Shown piece after piece: positions 22,426 to 34,330 of a stretch of 64,000 nt of DNA. Each line of letters opens with the position of its first letter. Position 1 is the first letter of the stretch. Source of the DNA: Chenopodium formosanum (taxonomy: Eukaryota > Streptophyta > Magnoliopsida > Caryophyllales > Amaranthaceae). The stretch lies in contig CM044877.1 in assembly GCA_024500155.1 (NCBI GenBank), positions 22,772,001 to 22,836,000 of the forward strand. The letters are read 5' to 3'. The position numbers and the translations under genes are program-made. A model generated the notes under the pieces. It was not told the DNA's origin, did no database searches, and saw nothing but the letters and a program-made list of their open reading frames with translations.

Positions 22426-22813
22426 CATTTGTACAAAAGGTGCAATATCCAGAAAATGATTTCAAATATCATCACGTTGCTCAGTACCGAACTTCTTCTA
22501 ATGTTGACAAGGTTACCTTCGAGGTTAGTCCATGGATTTTTAGTGAAGTAATGAAAATGAATATCATGTACTTCATTAAAAGATATTGGATTCCTGCATG
22601 AGCTTCCGACTTGATATACAATCAATTTTGATTGATTTATGTGAGTCTTTATTGCAACAATAATCGAGTTTACAGAGAGAGTGAAGGATAGCTCAAGTGG
22701 TTAGAGCTCCCTTCTCGATTCCTAGAGATCTGGGATCGATTCTCACCCCTGCCCTTGTGGCTCTCTAAACACCAAAAAAAAAAAAAAAACAATCCAGTCA
22801 TATCCGCCGGTAT
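22426..22813 (-). pseudogene. FAR exon 8, split by a SINE
   Basis: It begins IPADM (22799-22813), is interrupted by a 125-bp SINE insertion (22674-22798), and resumes VNSIIVAIKTHINQSKLIVY then QVGSSCRNPISF...HYFTKNPWTN. The donor at 22425 gives phase 2, but exon 9 needs phase 0, so a small shift exists or the boundary has moved. Confidence 0.75.
22674..22798 (+). mobile_element. tRNA-derived SINE inserted in FAR exon 8
   Basis: An A-box-like TAGCTCAAGTGGTTAGAGC (22689-22707), B-box-like GGGATCGATTCTC (~22732-22744) and a 17-nt poly-A tail mark a SINE on the plus strand. It separates the FAR codons IPADM and VNS. I could not identify a clean target duplication. Confidence 0.7.
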
Positions 22814-23059
22814 CTGCATATATAATCAGGCCAGAGTAAATTATGCTATGTGAAACATAGCAATTGAAGTGACCTTTTGTAGACCACATATTGCAGGATG
22901 ACTTGGTAAATTTGGTTCAAAAGTATTACCGATTTACTTACTTTATCCAAAATAATTGACATGTTTGATATGATCCTAGATTTTATTTATTTTATTTTAT
23001 GGGATTTTGTTTTATATATTAAAAACAAATTTTACCATAAAATATTAGATATGTATTAA

Positions 23060-23945
23060 TAAAACTTTTCATAATATCATATTTTTTTTGTTTAAATTTT
23101 TACTCATATATTCAAAATGTTAAATATGATGTTCTAAACTTTTCCTCATGTGTTCCAAATTAAATCAAATGCTCTACAGAAAACATTAGGAAACCTTCCT
23201 CACCAGGAGAATTTCTAATGCATAAGTTTTTTAGTTATATCTTCTAGATTTGAAAGCATATGTTCCAATCTTTACTTGTATGTTTTTTATTTTTTACTCA
23301 CGTATTTTGTGAAAAACTACCTTAAAAAGTTTGTTTTTTTTTTTTTTTTTTTTTTTTCAAAAAACTACCTAATAAAAAAATGTTGTAAGAAACTACCTTA
23401 TAAAAAGAGTAAATGTTCTAATAAGATACTACCCTTGGTCAAAAAGTCATTGTTGACTTTTATATTCCGCCGTTGACCATGTCATGTGCCAATTAAGAAA
23501 GAAGGGAAAGGGTGAATAATAAGTCACGTGATGTGGTCAACGCCGGAAAATAAAAATTCGGTGACTTTCCGACTAATGGTAATCTCTTACAACATTTACC
23601 CTTTTATAAGGTAGTTTCTTACAATATTTTTTGATTTGGTAGTTTCTCAACTACCTAGTTTCTTACAATATTTTTTTGATTTGGTAGTTTTTTACAAAAT
23701 GTCTTTTTCTATATTATGTACTAGGTGTTCTAAATTTTTTATTCACATGTTAAAAATTTTAAATTAGATATTCTAAATTTTACTCATATGTTTAATTTTT
23801 GATAAAAAAATTTATACTCACATGTTCTAATTTTTAAATCTGATGTTCTAAATTATTATTATTACTCACACAACTATTCTAAATTATTACTCAAATGTTC
23901 TAAATTTTAATTTGAATCACATATTTGGAGAATATTAGAAGACTA
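23060..23945. mobile_element. Diverged ATGTTCTAAATTTT repeat element
   Basis: It shares the degenerate ATGTTCTAAATTTTACTCA unit with the element at 9692-10404 but without recognisable ends. It is interrupted by a further insertion at 23304-23700. Lies in FAR intron 7. Confidence 0.5.
23304..23700. mobile_element. MITE with ATTTTGTRAAAAACTACC ends
   Basis: Ends ATTTTGTGAAAAACTACC and reverse ATTTTGTAAAAAACTACC; inverted similarity extends ~100 bp (AATGTTGTAAGAAACTACCTTATAAAAGAG-type). No coding. It disrupts the older repeat around it. Confidence 0.65.
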
Positions 23946-23947
23946 AC

Positions 23948-24029
23948 CAAGTCCATGATTGAGCTTCCATTTCCGGAGAACAAACCAAGATATCCTTTTC
24001 CATACATTACGGCAATACTATCAATAGTC
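23948..24029 (-). pseudogene. FAR exon 7
   Basis: TIDSIAVMYGKGYLGLFSGN then GSSIMDL, with acceptor ACAG and donor GTTAGT. Length is 82 nt, in phase with both sides. Confidence 0.8.
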
Positions 24030-24243
24030 CTGTCAGGCCATTATATGAATTAATTAGCTGGAATGGTAAGTTCATCTATCTCCAACATCAATTGATCGAA
24101 ATTTAATACTTTCTCCGTTTCTTAATTATTAAACGTGCATGTATTGATTTTAATATTATATATTCGCACATGCTAATAAAATATTAGTAAGAAGAAAATT
24201 AATACAGGTTGATAAGCACTTGTACCAAAAATCTAATACATAC

Positions 24244-24405
24244 CTACAACCTTCAACCCAGCCGGGAAACGGTTCTTTCAATGTACTACACACAATGGTA
24301 GGCCTCATGATTAGCACAGGTAAATTGCCTCTATGCTTTCCGACAAGCATCTCTCCCATTGCTTTAGTAAATACGTAAGCATTTGGCCACCCATACATCT
24401 TTGCC
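24244..24405 (-). pseudogene. FAR exon 6 (catalytic YxxxK)
   Basis: AKMYGWPNAYVFTKAMGEML then RPTIVCSTLKEPFPGWVEGC. The YVFTK tetrad-type motif is the SDR-family catalytic Tyr/Lys pair and is intact. Confidence 0.9.
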
Positions 24406-24431
24406 CTGTTAATTATGTACTAGTGCTTCAA

Positions 24432-24755
24432 CATTAGGCTAAAGTAAATATAATAATCAATAAAAAAAATTCAGTAAAAATAAAATTCAGTAAATATTAT
24501 TTCATTTCAATAAAAAAAATTAATATCAATTAAGTAAAAATAACTTCTGTTCATTTAAAATTAGTAATTTTAAAAAATAATATAATAGAAAATCAGTAAA
24601 TAATTTTATTTCAGTAAATATAAATTCAGTTCTGTAAAATCAATTTCATATTAGTCAAAATAATTTAATTTCAACAAAAGTAATTTCTATTTAGTAAAAA
24701 TAAATTTCAGTTTAACATAAATAGGGAGAAATGAATATGGCCTAAAGTTTCATTT
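24432..24755. mobile_element. Degenerate MITE rich in TTCAGTAAAAATAA
   Basis: Repeated (A)TTCAGTAAAAATAA units, with a right end GAATATGGCC that resembles the GGCC-TGTTC MITE ends. The left end is decayed. In FAR intron 5; a further patch of the same unit lies at 24985-25080. Confidence 0.4.
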
Positions 24756-25261
24756 TTGAGTTCTTAATCAACCAAATGTATGGATTACGTATCTCAATTA
24801 GTAAACCAAATACTATATATGGAAACTTGGGTAGGTATTAGTAAATTAAAGTACATAAACAAAGAAAAGGTAATTTGGTTTTTTATACGAAAATCCAAAG
24901 GAAATAATTAATAATAAACGAATATTTAAAATAAAAAATTATTTATTTAGCTATATTTGATGTTGTTTTCTTCACGTAAAATAATAATTAGTAAAAATAA
25001 CTTTTGTTTAGTAAAAATAAGTCCATTTTAACAAAATTAATTTCAGTTCAGTAAAACTATTTTTTAATCAGTAAAAATCAATAATTTTAAAAAACAAATT
25101 TGATGAATATCATTGAATAATTTATGTTTAATATTTCAATTCTTCAAAATTAAAGCAAAGAGAATATGATCATACATCTAAATTTTAAATACAAGTAAAA
25201 AATTTGACATATACTTTGTATGTATTAACGAATTAAATTTATAAATTTAAATAGTTCATAC

Positions 25262-25454
25262 CTTTGACTACCCAAATCTTTCATAGTTTGTCTGATAACC
25301 TTTTCAGGAACATTATTGGCTTTAAGATTGCTTAAAGTTTTCGCAACAATCTTCTTCTCATTATCAATGTCCAAACCAACCACACCATTCAAAGCTTCAC
25401 CCATGACATGTGCTTTTTCCAATATTATACCTGTTTTCTCTCCACATACATATG
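25262..25454 (-). pseudogene. FAR exon 5
   Basis: AYVCGEKTGIILEKAHVMGE...VPEKVIRQTMKDLGSQR. Phases 1 in and 2 out fit both neighbours. Confidence 0.85.
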
Positions 25455-25514
25455 CTGAGATATAAAATTATTTAGTTTATTTTCATAATCATTACTTGTT
25501 GAACATTATTTATT

Positions 25515-25770
25515 ATATACTTCCTCCGAAATTTTTTGGTTGACACATTTCTTTAGTCACGTTTGTCAATACACTTATTCAATCATTAATATCATTAATT
25601 ATCGATAAGCAAAAATTGTGAAAAGTTGATATTTTGAAAGTATATAACGCGACGAATCTAACAAGATCCTACATGACTATATTTTTTATTACGTATAAAG
25701 CACAAAATACGGTCAAAGAGAGGTGCATGAATAGTGTTAAAGTCAAAACGTGTCAACTAAACGAACCCCA
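25515..25770. mobile_element. Degenerate Stowaway-like MITE
   Basis: Left CTTCCTCCGAAATTTTTTGG then TTGACACA, right TGTCAACTAAACGAACCCC; weak inverted ends next to TA. In FAR intron 4. Confidence 0.35.
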
Positions 25771-26046
25771 AAACTCCAACCATCAAGCCATACTTTTAAA
25801 TTGGTTATATTTAACATGGTATCAAAGCAAGAGTAGTATAGATTTCACAAGTTTAAATCTCATTCACCTTCCAAGCATGAAAAAATACTTAACACATGCA
25901 TACATTAAACTCAAAGGGATTCTCGTATGAAGAGCATGGTCAAATTACTCAAAAATATAAATAAATTCAAGAGTATTAGATTGGACTTTTGATTGAGTTA
26001 GCTGGTCTTTTAAATATATTTTAAAAATAGAAGTTTAATTTCTTAC

Positions 26047-26147
26047 CTGTTGATACATGGATAAACAGCTTTATTTTAGCACATGCTTTTGCAAAGTTGA
26101 GAACATGCTTAGGACCAAGTGTATTCACGCCCAATGTAACGTCGTAC
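26047..26147 (-). pseudogene. FAR exon 4
   Basis: YDVTLGVNTLGPKHVLNFAK then ACAKIKLFIHVST. Phase 2 in (completes Arg), phase 1 out; donor GTAAGA. Confidence 0.85.
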
Positions 26148-26211
26148 CTACACTCATCAATCAATAGTATTATTAAAAGAGGAAGTATAAATGGAGGGGT
26201 GTGAAATGTCT

Positions 26212-29200
26212 GAGTTAAGCATAAAGGAAGGACTTAACATTTGACATTTTTCACCTTTAAGGACCTGACACTTATTTTTTCACCTTTAAGGACCTGTGGT
26301 TAGTTTTCCGGCAAGTTAACCCACCTGGGCTCCGGCCAAAAAGTTAAGTCCTTCTAATACAAAAGTTAAGTCCTCAAAGCATTTAATACATTTCAAACAT
26401 TCCAACTGCCAAAATATAAAAATATTCGAACTTTTAAAAAAAATAAAAAAAATTCGAAGTATTCACTAAATATTCCAACTGTCAAAATAAGAGGTTTGCT
26501 GAGAATTCCAAAAAATAGTCGTTACACAAACTTAACAGTATAAAAGATAGCTCCTTCTTCCATCATGTGTAGTAACCTGAAAAAAAAATTTTAAAAAAAA
26601 AAAAATCACAATGAGTTAGATGTTGTTTATAACGACAATTGAAGTGAATGAATTGAATGAAACATACCTCATTAATCTATTGTTAAATCTATCAGATTTG
26701 ACTGAGGAGTTGATAGTGCTTGATTTTGGTTGATGTACTACAATTTTGAAATAATATATAATGTTAGTATGTATAAACAAGTGCACATGAGCAATTTTGA
26801 TAAATAAAAATATGAGTAAGTGTATACTTACCACTGCCTGCCTGGTGTAACCATTAGGATACGTGTAAACTCCCACACCTCTGTTGTGTATAGGGAGATT
26901 TACTTGACTACTGCTGCCTGGTACAATGTTTCCCTTCCCTTTCCCCTTTCCTTTAGTTGCTGGTGTCTGCTTCAACTTCTTTGGGGCCTGATGTTGCCCT
27001 GATTCAGTAGAGTCACCCACCTGTGATGATTTAGCTGGCTTTGATGAATGAGGCACACGATTATCTATCAATGGCAATGGACATTTTCTTTTGTTATGCC
27101 CAGCTTCTCCACAGTTAGTGCATTTGTGTAACTCTCCCTTCTTTGACTGCTTACAGCCTTCTACCTCACCCAAAGATGGCTTTCTCTTTATAGTTGGCCT
27201 GTTTTGGAGTTTCTTGTCCATCGGGGCTTGTATTGGAGCATAAGGGGACTCAGGCCACTCTTGGGGTCCATTTAAAGGCTCAAGTGGGAACTCATAAGCC
27301 TTTAAGTATTTCTCCTTAGTGAACCAAGTAGATACATAATGTTCCGGGTGCTCAACGCCTTTCCAAATTGCTGCAACAGCATGATTACATGACACTCCAC
27401 TAAGCTTCCATGCATTGCAACTACAAGTTTTGTCTAGTAGGCTCACAACATATCTAGTTTGTGTTGCCCCTTCCCTAACCCCATATGTGAAATGGCCATC
27501 CCAAAATGCAACCCAACCTCGTGTATCTATCTTTGACTTCTCTAATTTCTTTTTTATTCTAGGACATATTTGAATGTCCTTGTTACCAATGAAGTCCCTT
27601 TTCTTGTGAAGCCTCTCCATTAGGCTTTCTCTAATATCTTCCAGCATGGTTATGATGGGCTTGTGTCTGCTAGAAAGTATGTAAGCATTGAAAACTTCAT
27701 TCATGTTATTATCAATGCTCTCACACTGTGATGTTGAAGTCAAAAAAGCCCTCACCCACTTCTTATAATTTCTCTTCATCAAGTCTTCACCTGCTTTGAC
27801 TGACATTAAGGAGAAGAGCTGCATGTTTCTAGTAAAATCATTCTCTGTTGTGCTTTTACCCACTTTCCAAAACCCTCTCCTGTATTGCAAACTACCTCCA
27901 AATTTCTGCCTAAAATTACAATAGACATGTCGAGCACAAACCCTTGTGTCTGCACTAGGCCATATGTCACCAACAGCCTTGAGCAACCCTTTTTGTTGGT
28001 CACTCATGATGGTATAACCAGCACCATCGGCTGTACCTAAGTCATCAGCAAGTAAACACAAAAACCATGTCCATGTCTCTGTGTTTTCAATTTCAACACA
28101 AGCCCAGGCAATTGGGAACATTTGGTTGTTCCCATCTCTGCCAACAGCAACAAGAAGCTGACCCCCATAAGGACCTTTTAAAAAACAGCCATCTAATCCA
28201 AAAAAGGGCCTACAACCAGCTAGGAACCCCTTTTTCAAAGCAGAAAAACATATGTAGACTCTTTCAAAAACATTGTTATTCAACTGGAACTTCACTGTGT
28301 TATCAGGATTAGACCTAAGAATTTCTTGAGCATATCTGTGAAGGAGTAAGTACTGTTCTTTATATTCACCTAATATCAACATCTGAGCCATTCTTCTTGC
28401 TTTCAAAGCCATCCAAAGTGAAATCTTGATCCCCCACTCAGACCATATAGTGTTAACAATTTCTTGACACTTCAAGTATGGATTAATTTTGAACTTACCA
28501 TGGTATTTACTAGCAATCCATGTAGCCCTTATTCTTTTCACTCTTGCTACTCTCCCACAGTTGTGTTGCGGGATATGAGTCTTCACACTTAATGTCCCAT
28601 TGCCACTCATTGATGCCCATAAGTACCAAGGACATCCCCTTTCCCTTGCCTTGCATTTTGCCCCTATCCTTGTTTTGTCATTTTTTATATACTTTATATC
28701 TCTACCTATGCTTACAGAGTAAGTGGTAATAGCTTCTCTCAATTCCACAATATCCTTGAACTTTTGTCCTAAATAGAAAGGGGACTCTATTTCTGAATGT
28801 GTTGGAAAAGGGTACATGGCTAGTTTGTTTGCTGACTCTTTTCTTTTTCTTACCAGGTTGTGGCAATAGAAAACCACACTCATCATCATCATCATCATCA
28901 TCAGAGTTTGACAAAGATTCATACTCCGATGAAGCATCACCATCATCAACATGATCAGCATCTTGACCCTTACGGTCTCCTAACCTACCAGCAACTCTAT
29001 TCAAAGAATCTAGCTCATTCAGAAACTCAAGCTCAACTTTACTTGCTTCTTTAAGTCTCTCTCTAGCATCTATCACCTCTACATCCTCCTCATCACTACC
29101 CTTCTCATCATAATCAATATCATCCCCCAAATTGAATAAATTGGTTGTCTCAGTTTCATGTTCAATATAGTCAGCAAGTTGGTGTTCTATGTGCACTGGT

Positions 29201-30731
29201 TTTGTGGTAAAAAATGGTTGTACAAGTGTATGGGTTTGTTTTTTAGTCCCACTAGCTCTAAAACTAGGTGTAGCATTACCACAGACCCTATGCCTTTCGT
29301 CATCATGCTCAGTAAACACATCAATTATCTTGAACTCACTTAGAAGACTCTTGAACTTAGCAAAAGTACAGTCTTCATATGCCAAGAATCTCACTCCTGT
29401 TTGAAGATTCTTCAAAGGGTCACAATTATGGAGCTTTATTACATTATCATAGCCTAGTGAATCAATCAATGATTTAAAGTAGGTGGCATTAAAATCAAGT
29501 GGAATATCATTGATTAATTTTACTTGACCACCAATGTAACAAAGATTAGGATTGTATTCCCACTTGCCCCCATGATGCAGCACAATACAAGGTTGGATAT
29601 CCATATTTTCTACACAACAACACAAAATATTGACCAAATATCAAACAAAAATGAGCAAAAATAAAATAAAAAGATCATTCATTGCATTAATAATTTCAAG
29701 TTCAGATCATTACAAAAGCATTGTCATTGTTATGACATTGTCTAACAACATCCTAATCACAATGTCAACCATTGACAACTAATTATCCCTTAATCATTAC
29801 TGCTCTAACCCAATTGAGGGATACATTAAATACATACAAACTTCCCTTGCATAAAAATTTTCCAAAATGATTCAAATGCATGTATATCCTTGTAGATTGC
29901 TATCATAACAAGCCCTGAAAGTGATAGACAATAGTAGTAGACTAGTAGCATACATGCAACAGAAGATAATAAAGCATTACTACTCTAAACCAATCGAAGT
30001 TTGTGGCAATAAAGCACTATTGGATTTTAGATAATATATTTTATTAATGTTGTTTCTTTAAGTGTTTTTGCCCTGCTCAATTGCTGCTCTTTATTTTAAT
30101 TATGTTTGAGCCAAAATACCAAATTCCAAACACCGTATATACTACCCTGTTTTTCAAAAGTTTACTGCTAACATAGATTAGGATATGGGTTTGCCAATTC
30201 CTTCCAAGTCGTCATACACAGACAATTCAAATCACAACATCTAGACAACAACCAACAATTTCATAAACAACAATATCAAATTTAGCAAACATAATCACTT
30301 GATCAAAATCATTCTCGTCAAAACCCTAAACCCTAACAAACCCACGAATTTCTTTTGCATTATTCACAAAATAAATACACGAATATATGAAAAACGGGCG
30401 TACCTTGCAACTTTACCCAAAATTGGGTCGAAATTCCGTGAATTTACCCAAAATCGCCTTCGTCAATCCCCTAGCCAAACTGTAGCACCGCTTCAAGAAC
30501 AGGGAAAAAGTTTGCGCCAAAATGCTTTTTATTGGAGATAATAAAATAATAAGTGAGAAAGTTCAATCAGGAAAAAAAAAACATTTAACCAAAGATTAAC
30601 TCACCTTGGGTTAGTTGTTTTAAATTATCACCGGAAAGTTAATGTTAAGTCCTTAAAGGTGAAAAAAAAAAGTCACAGGTCCTTAACGGTGAAAAATGTC
30701 AAATGTTAAGTCCTTGTAATATGCTTAACTC
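26212..30731 (-). mobile_element. Complete Mutator-like element (MULE), 4520 bp
   Basis: Terminal inverted repeats of ~100 bp start GAGTTAAGCATA and share AAGGACTTAACATTTGACAT then TTTTCACC-TTAAGGACCTG. A perfect 9-bp target duplication GAAATGTCT lies at 26203-26211 and 30732-30740. The single gene (26672-29604) fills the element. It sits in FAR intron 3 in the same orientation as the gene. The perfect TSD and largely intact gene argue for a fairly recent insertion. Confidence 0.9.
26672..29604 (-). CDS. MULE transposase (mudrA-type), three exons
   Basis: Cut-and-paste transposase. Exons 28854-29604, 26832-28792 and 26672-26737 join in phase with GT/AG sites to give ~925 residues. Features in model numbering: acidic N-terminal region; DNA-binding domain after ~250 (IESPFYLGQKFKDIVELREA, then GCPWYLWAS...HNC); MULE DDE core with Asp ~451 (GLDGCFLKG), Asp ~515 (IMSDQQKGL) and Glu ~608 (CESIDNNMNE); SWIM finger CSC...CNH ~707-721; zinc knuckle CTNCGEAGHNKRKC ~808-821. 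The first intron would be only 61 nt (28793-28853, GTAAGA...TTCAG); without it the two long frames need a frameshift. Start chosen at MDIQP (29604) because an upstream Met lies in Cys-rich leader. No other stop interrupts it. Confidence 0.8.
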
Positions 30732-31102
30732 GAAATGTCTCATAAATATTAAAAAAAATAAAAAGGTACAAGAGAGAATGAAGGAAAGAGATAGGAAGAG
30801 TGAAAAAGGGAATGTGGGCTCCACTAATACTTTTCAGACATATGTTCACGTGTAAAACAAACAAAAATATATAGAGACCACTACCACTGAATCTATATTT
30901 TGTTCCACTTAAACTTCAATTGAATTTTTTTAGTACCACTGAAACTATATTTTATACCACTAAAAGTGTATTTTGTTTCACTGAAACTCCAGTGGTACTA
31001 TTTAATAGCTCAATGAGACATTTCTAAAATGACGTCTGAAATGCCTACATTGCCTTTGCGAGACATAGTTTAATTGTCTCACAACTCTCCGTTTGGAAGC
31101 CC

Positions 31103-32481
31103 TCTTATTAAAACTCAAGGGAAGGATTATCATTCCGCCATATGTCACTCCTTTTGCCACGTGTCATCTTACTTTAATTGACAAAGCGCCATATAAGGGA
31201 TTATATGTTAATGTGATAATCATAGTAATACTCCCATGAGCTATTACTTGATTCATTTATTATTCATATTCACAAAGTGAATAAAAATTAACAACACTCA
31301 ATAATTGTTTCAAGCAAAATAATATTGTTTTTTCCGTGATTTACGCTTAATAATTCAATGGTCTTAATAAATTGCCCAAAATTTATTTATAATTTATATT
31401 GTCCATAATAACATAATGGAAAAGCTAATTAATTTTCCTCATACTAATTAAGTTTGTAACTGAAAAAATAAAAGCTGACATTATATCATTATTTCACCTT
31501 CATATGTAGTATTATTATTCTTGGTTCTTTGTAGTTTTAACGTCAATGGCATCACCAATTCTAACTCATACTAATTAAGTTTGTAACTGAAGAATTATAA
31601 TCTGACATTATATCATTATTTTACCTTCATAGGTAGTATTATTATTATATATTCTTGGTTCTTTGTAGTTTTAACGTCAATGGTATCACCAATTCTAACC
31701 TCATTAAATTATTTTATTTTCCCCTCAAATAAATGTTTAGAAAGTTATAACTCTTTCATATATCCTTACTAATCACCCCTCTATATTCCAATTTAGAATA
31801 GAATATGTTAGCTTCTATTATTGGAGCTCAGAGAGATCATCAAGAATGGTTGATCTACTTTATAGTATTTTGTGTGGGTGTTGTTATGGAGAGGAAGATT
31901 GGATATACATTACTTAAAGGATGGACGAAACAACCATGCAAAAGTGAAAAGGTAAACAACAATAATCATCAATATTATATCCAAATCTTAACTGATTTCT
32001 TTAATAGGTTGTTGATATCTTATGTACGTTCAACATAAATCAAGTACCTATAATGTCACTTCAACATGTACATGATTCATGTCCACAAAAAATAAGAAAA
32101 AAAAGGGACATGATGACAAGTAAGTATAGTTCGTTATGTTGTAGGATGAAGTTATTAACCTGTTTGAAATAAAGAGAGAGGATATGTGGAAAAAGAAGAA
32201 GTGAGCGTTATTTACAAATTAAGTTAGTGGAGTTGAAAAAAAATAGTATTAGCTGTAGTATGTACATCAAATTATATATTAAGACTTTAGGGAAGATTAA
32301 TGATGAACGTTAGTGTTTTTAATTAAGTAGAAAATTATTAAAATTTATGGATCTAATACAAATACTATATCATCTTATTCCTATACATGTAGAAGACTCC
32401 ACTATTTAACAATTTGCTTAACTCATTTTTTATTACTTCAAACATGTAATGACCCGGGGCAACGCCTGGGCCAACAACTAG
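31103..32481 (+). mobile_element. Helitron-like element (non-autonomous), 3' end clear
   Basis: The right end has a GC hairpin CCCGGGGCAACGCCTGGG followed by CAACAACTAG at 32472-32481, then T: the CTAG terminus and subterminal hairpin are Helitron hallmarks. The likely left end is TCTTATTAAAAC near 31103, with GGATTATCATTCCGCCATAT following; that end is less certain because the preceding base is C, not A. No Rep/helicase coding. Lies in FAR intron 3. Confidence 0.6.
31438..31700. repeat. Tandem duplication, ~127-bp period, in Helitron
   Basis: CTCATACTAATTAAGTTTGT...TTTAACGTCAATGG-ATCACC occurs at 31438 and 31565 with few changes. Confidence 0.8.
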
Positions 32482-33469
32482 TTTAATGAAAGAATACGTC
32501 ATTAGCATTTACGATTGAGAAATTCTTTGCCTCTTATATCTCGAGTTAAAATGACTCTAACAATAGAATTCTTTGGTATTAGATTGTAGTCTCTGCATCA
32601 CTTAATACAAAGTCTCTTTCTAATAATCTAGCATTTATTACTCACATAATAAAGAGAAAGAGACTTTTGAATTAGGGACGGAGGAACTATTTAAATGATC
32701 ATTTTACTAATGACAATGAATTATATTGTACTAACGACAAAACCTTTTTCTTTGTCGAAAAAAAAAAAAAACAAAACCTTTTGCGTATGTTTAGGCCTGT
32801 CCATGAGGGTAGGCCATAAGTGCAACGGGCTAGAGCCCATCATCAGTTGAAGAGGCCAAAAAACCTCACAACCAATTGCTAAAAGGAGCATGTAATTATT
32901 TAATGAAAAATGGTATACATAGCCCTTAGAGCTACGTATAAGAATTAAATACAAACTAGGAAATAATATAAATTAAGAAAATTATATATATAAAAAAAAA
33001 ATACTAGTTACAATGATTTATGCGTATTTTTGTCATGAATTTTTAATTTTATACACCTTTCAAAAATGTAATTAATGATTATATATAACCCTTAGGGGTA
33101 CATATAACATTACTCTTATCTAATTTTTGTTTGCTTTCTATTCTTTCTATTAAATAGGCTTTTCATTCCCAAAATTCAGCTAATAAAAGCATTAAGAATT
33201 AAAGCTAATAGCAAATTCCAATGCAAGATAGAATAAATTCCAATAAATGAAATTCTCTATAAATGTCTATAAAATTTTTAAACATAACAAAAACTCTCTC
33301 CTTCTTCCTCTCACCAAAACCCTAACCTCTATTGTTGAATTTTAAAGGGGCTTTCATGTTTTTAATCGATGAAAAGCCCCAATCCTTGTTTTTCATCGTT
33401 TTTTTTTATTTTTTTTTTATTTTTTATTTTTAGGTTTTCAATAATGTTTCCTCCTTTTGGGAAGAATTT

Positions 33470-33883
33470 TTGTCCCTCAAAAGTAAGGGTTCCGATCTCC
33501 TTCGAAAGACAAGGGTTTTTCGACCTCTTTCGAAAGATAAGGTTTATCTCCTCTTTTCGAGGGAGAAATTTCTTAGTTTTGAATCCATGATATTAGATCT
33601 AATGGATTGTCATGAAATTATTTCGTTGGTGAAAAAATTATCAAGTTTTCGAATACAGACAAATGAATTAGAAGGAAAACATCCTCACGGCTACAAAAGA
33701 TTGTTAGATTGTCTCTCCAATAATGTAGTATTTTCCAGCGTTATAAGCGGGAGATGTTTCATAGTGCAAGATCTACTCGACGATCGTAGTTTTTATGAAG
33801 GAAAATTTTATTTGATTCAATATCCTATGTACTTCCTCTGTTTTCTTTTAAATGAAACACACCCTTTTGGCAAGCTTTTTTAG
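33470..33883 (+). CDS. Hypothetical small protein, unrecognised
   Basis: An open frame of 137 residues (MSLKSKGSDLLRKTRVFRPL...). Upstream are a TATA-like TCTATAAATG near 33250, a CTCTCTCC-rich leader and an AAACCCTAA motif, giving a gene-like start. I recognise no domain. The end (YPMYFLCFLLNETH) runs into a Stowaway-like end at 33830, so the natural C-terminus may be lost. It sits in FAR intron 3 on the opposite strand. It may be a chance frame or a gene fragment. Confidence 0.25.
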   Translation: MSLKSKGSDLLRKTRVFRPLSKDKVYLLFSREKFLSFESMILDLMDCHEIISLVKKLSSFRIQTNELEGKHPHGYKRLLDCLSNNVVFSSVISGRCFIVQDLLDDRSFYEGKFYLIQYPMYFLCFLLNETHPFGKLF

Positions 33884-33890
33884 GAGATAA

Positions 33891-34330
33891 TTAGACTAGG
33901 TAAACTAGCTACTTTATCATAACAATTTCAGGACCAAGATTATAGAAGGGTTAGGTACTACATGTATAAGTTTTCTAGATTAATTTATCCGTTTACATTA
34001 ATTAAATGACATGGTGTTGGTTTTAATATTAAATTCTACATTAATTTTTAGAGTGATTAGACTAGGTAAACGAGCTACTTTATCAATATAATTTCAGGAC
34101 AAAAATTATAGAAGGGTTAGATACTACAATATATTAATTTTCTAGATTAATTTATCTGTTTACATTAATTAAATGACATGATGTTGATTTTAATATTAAA
34201 TTCTACACTAAAGATATGATAATTTAATTTTATCTAGATTAATATTAATTTATCCGTAAATTCTACATTAATTTTTAGAGATTAACTACCTAGTCAACTA
34301 AAGATATGATGTTGGTTTTAATATCAAAAA
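33891..34330. repeat. Tandem repeat, ~166-bp period, 2.5 copies
   Basis: TTAGACTAGGTAAAC-AGCTACTTTATC...GAAGGGTTAG-TACTAC begins at 33891 and 34057; a third partial copy shares GATATGATGTTGGTTTTAATAT near 34300. The whole may lie in a Stowaway-like element with ends near 33826 and 34835 (TACTTCCTCTG / GACGGAGGGAATA). Confidence 0.6.

Noticed and set aside
22680..22760. tRNA gene
   Set aside because: Pol III boxes are present, but there is no cloverleaf and a poly-A tail follows; it is a SINE.
28702..28961. True frameshift splitting the MULE transposase into two genes
   Set aside because: A 61-nt GT-AG intron restores phase exactly, so a spliced single gene is preferred, though 61 nt is short and a frameshift remains possible.
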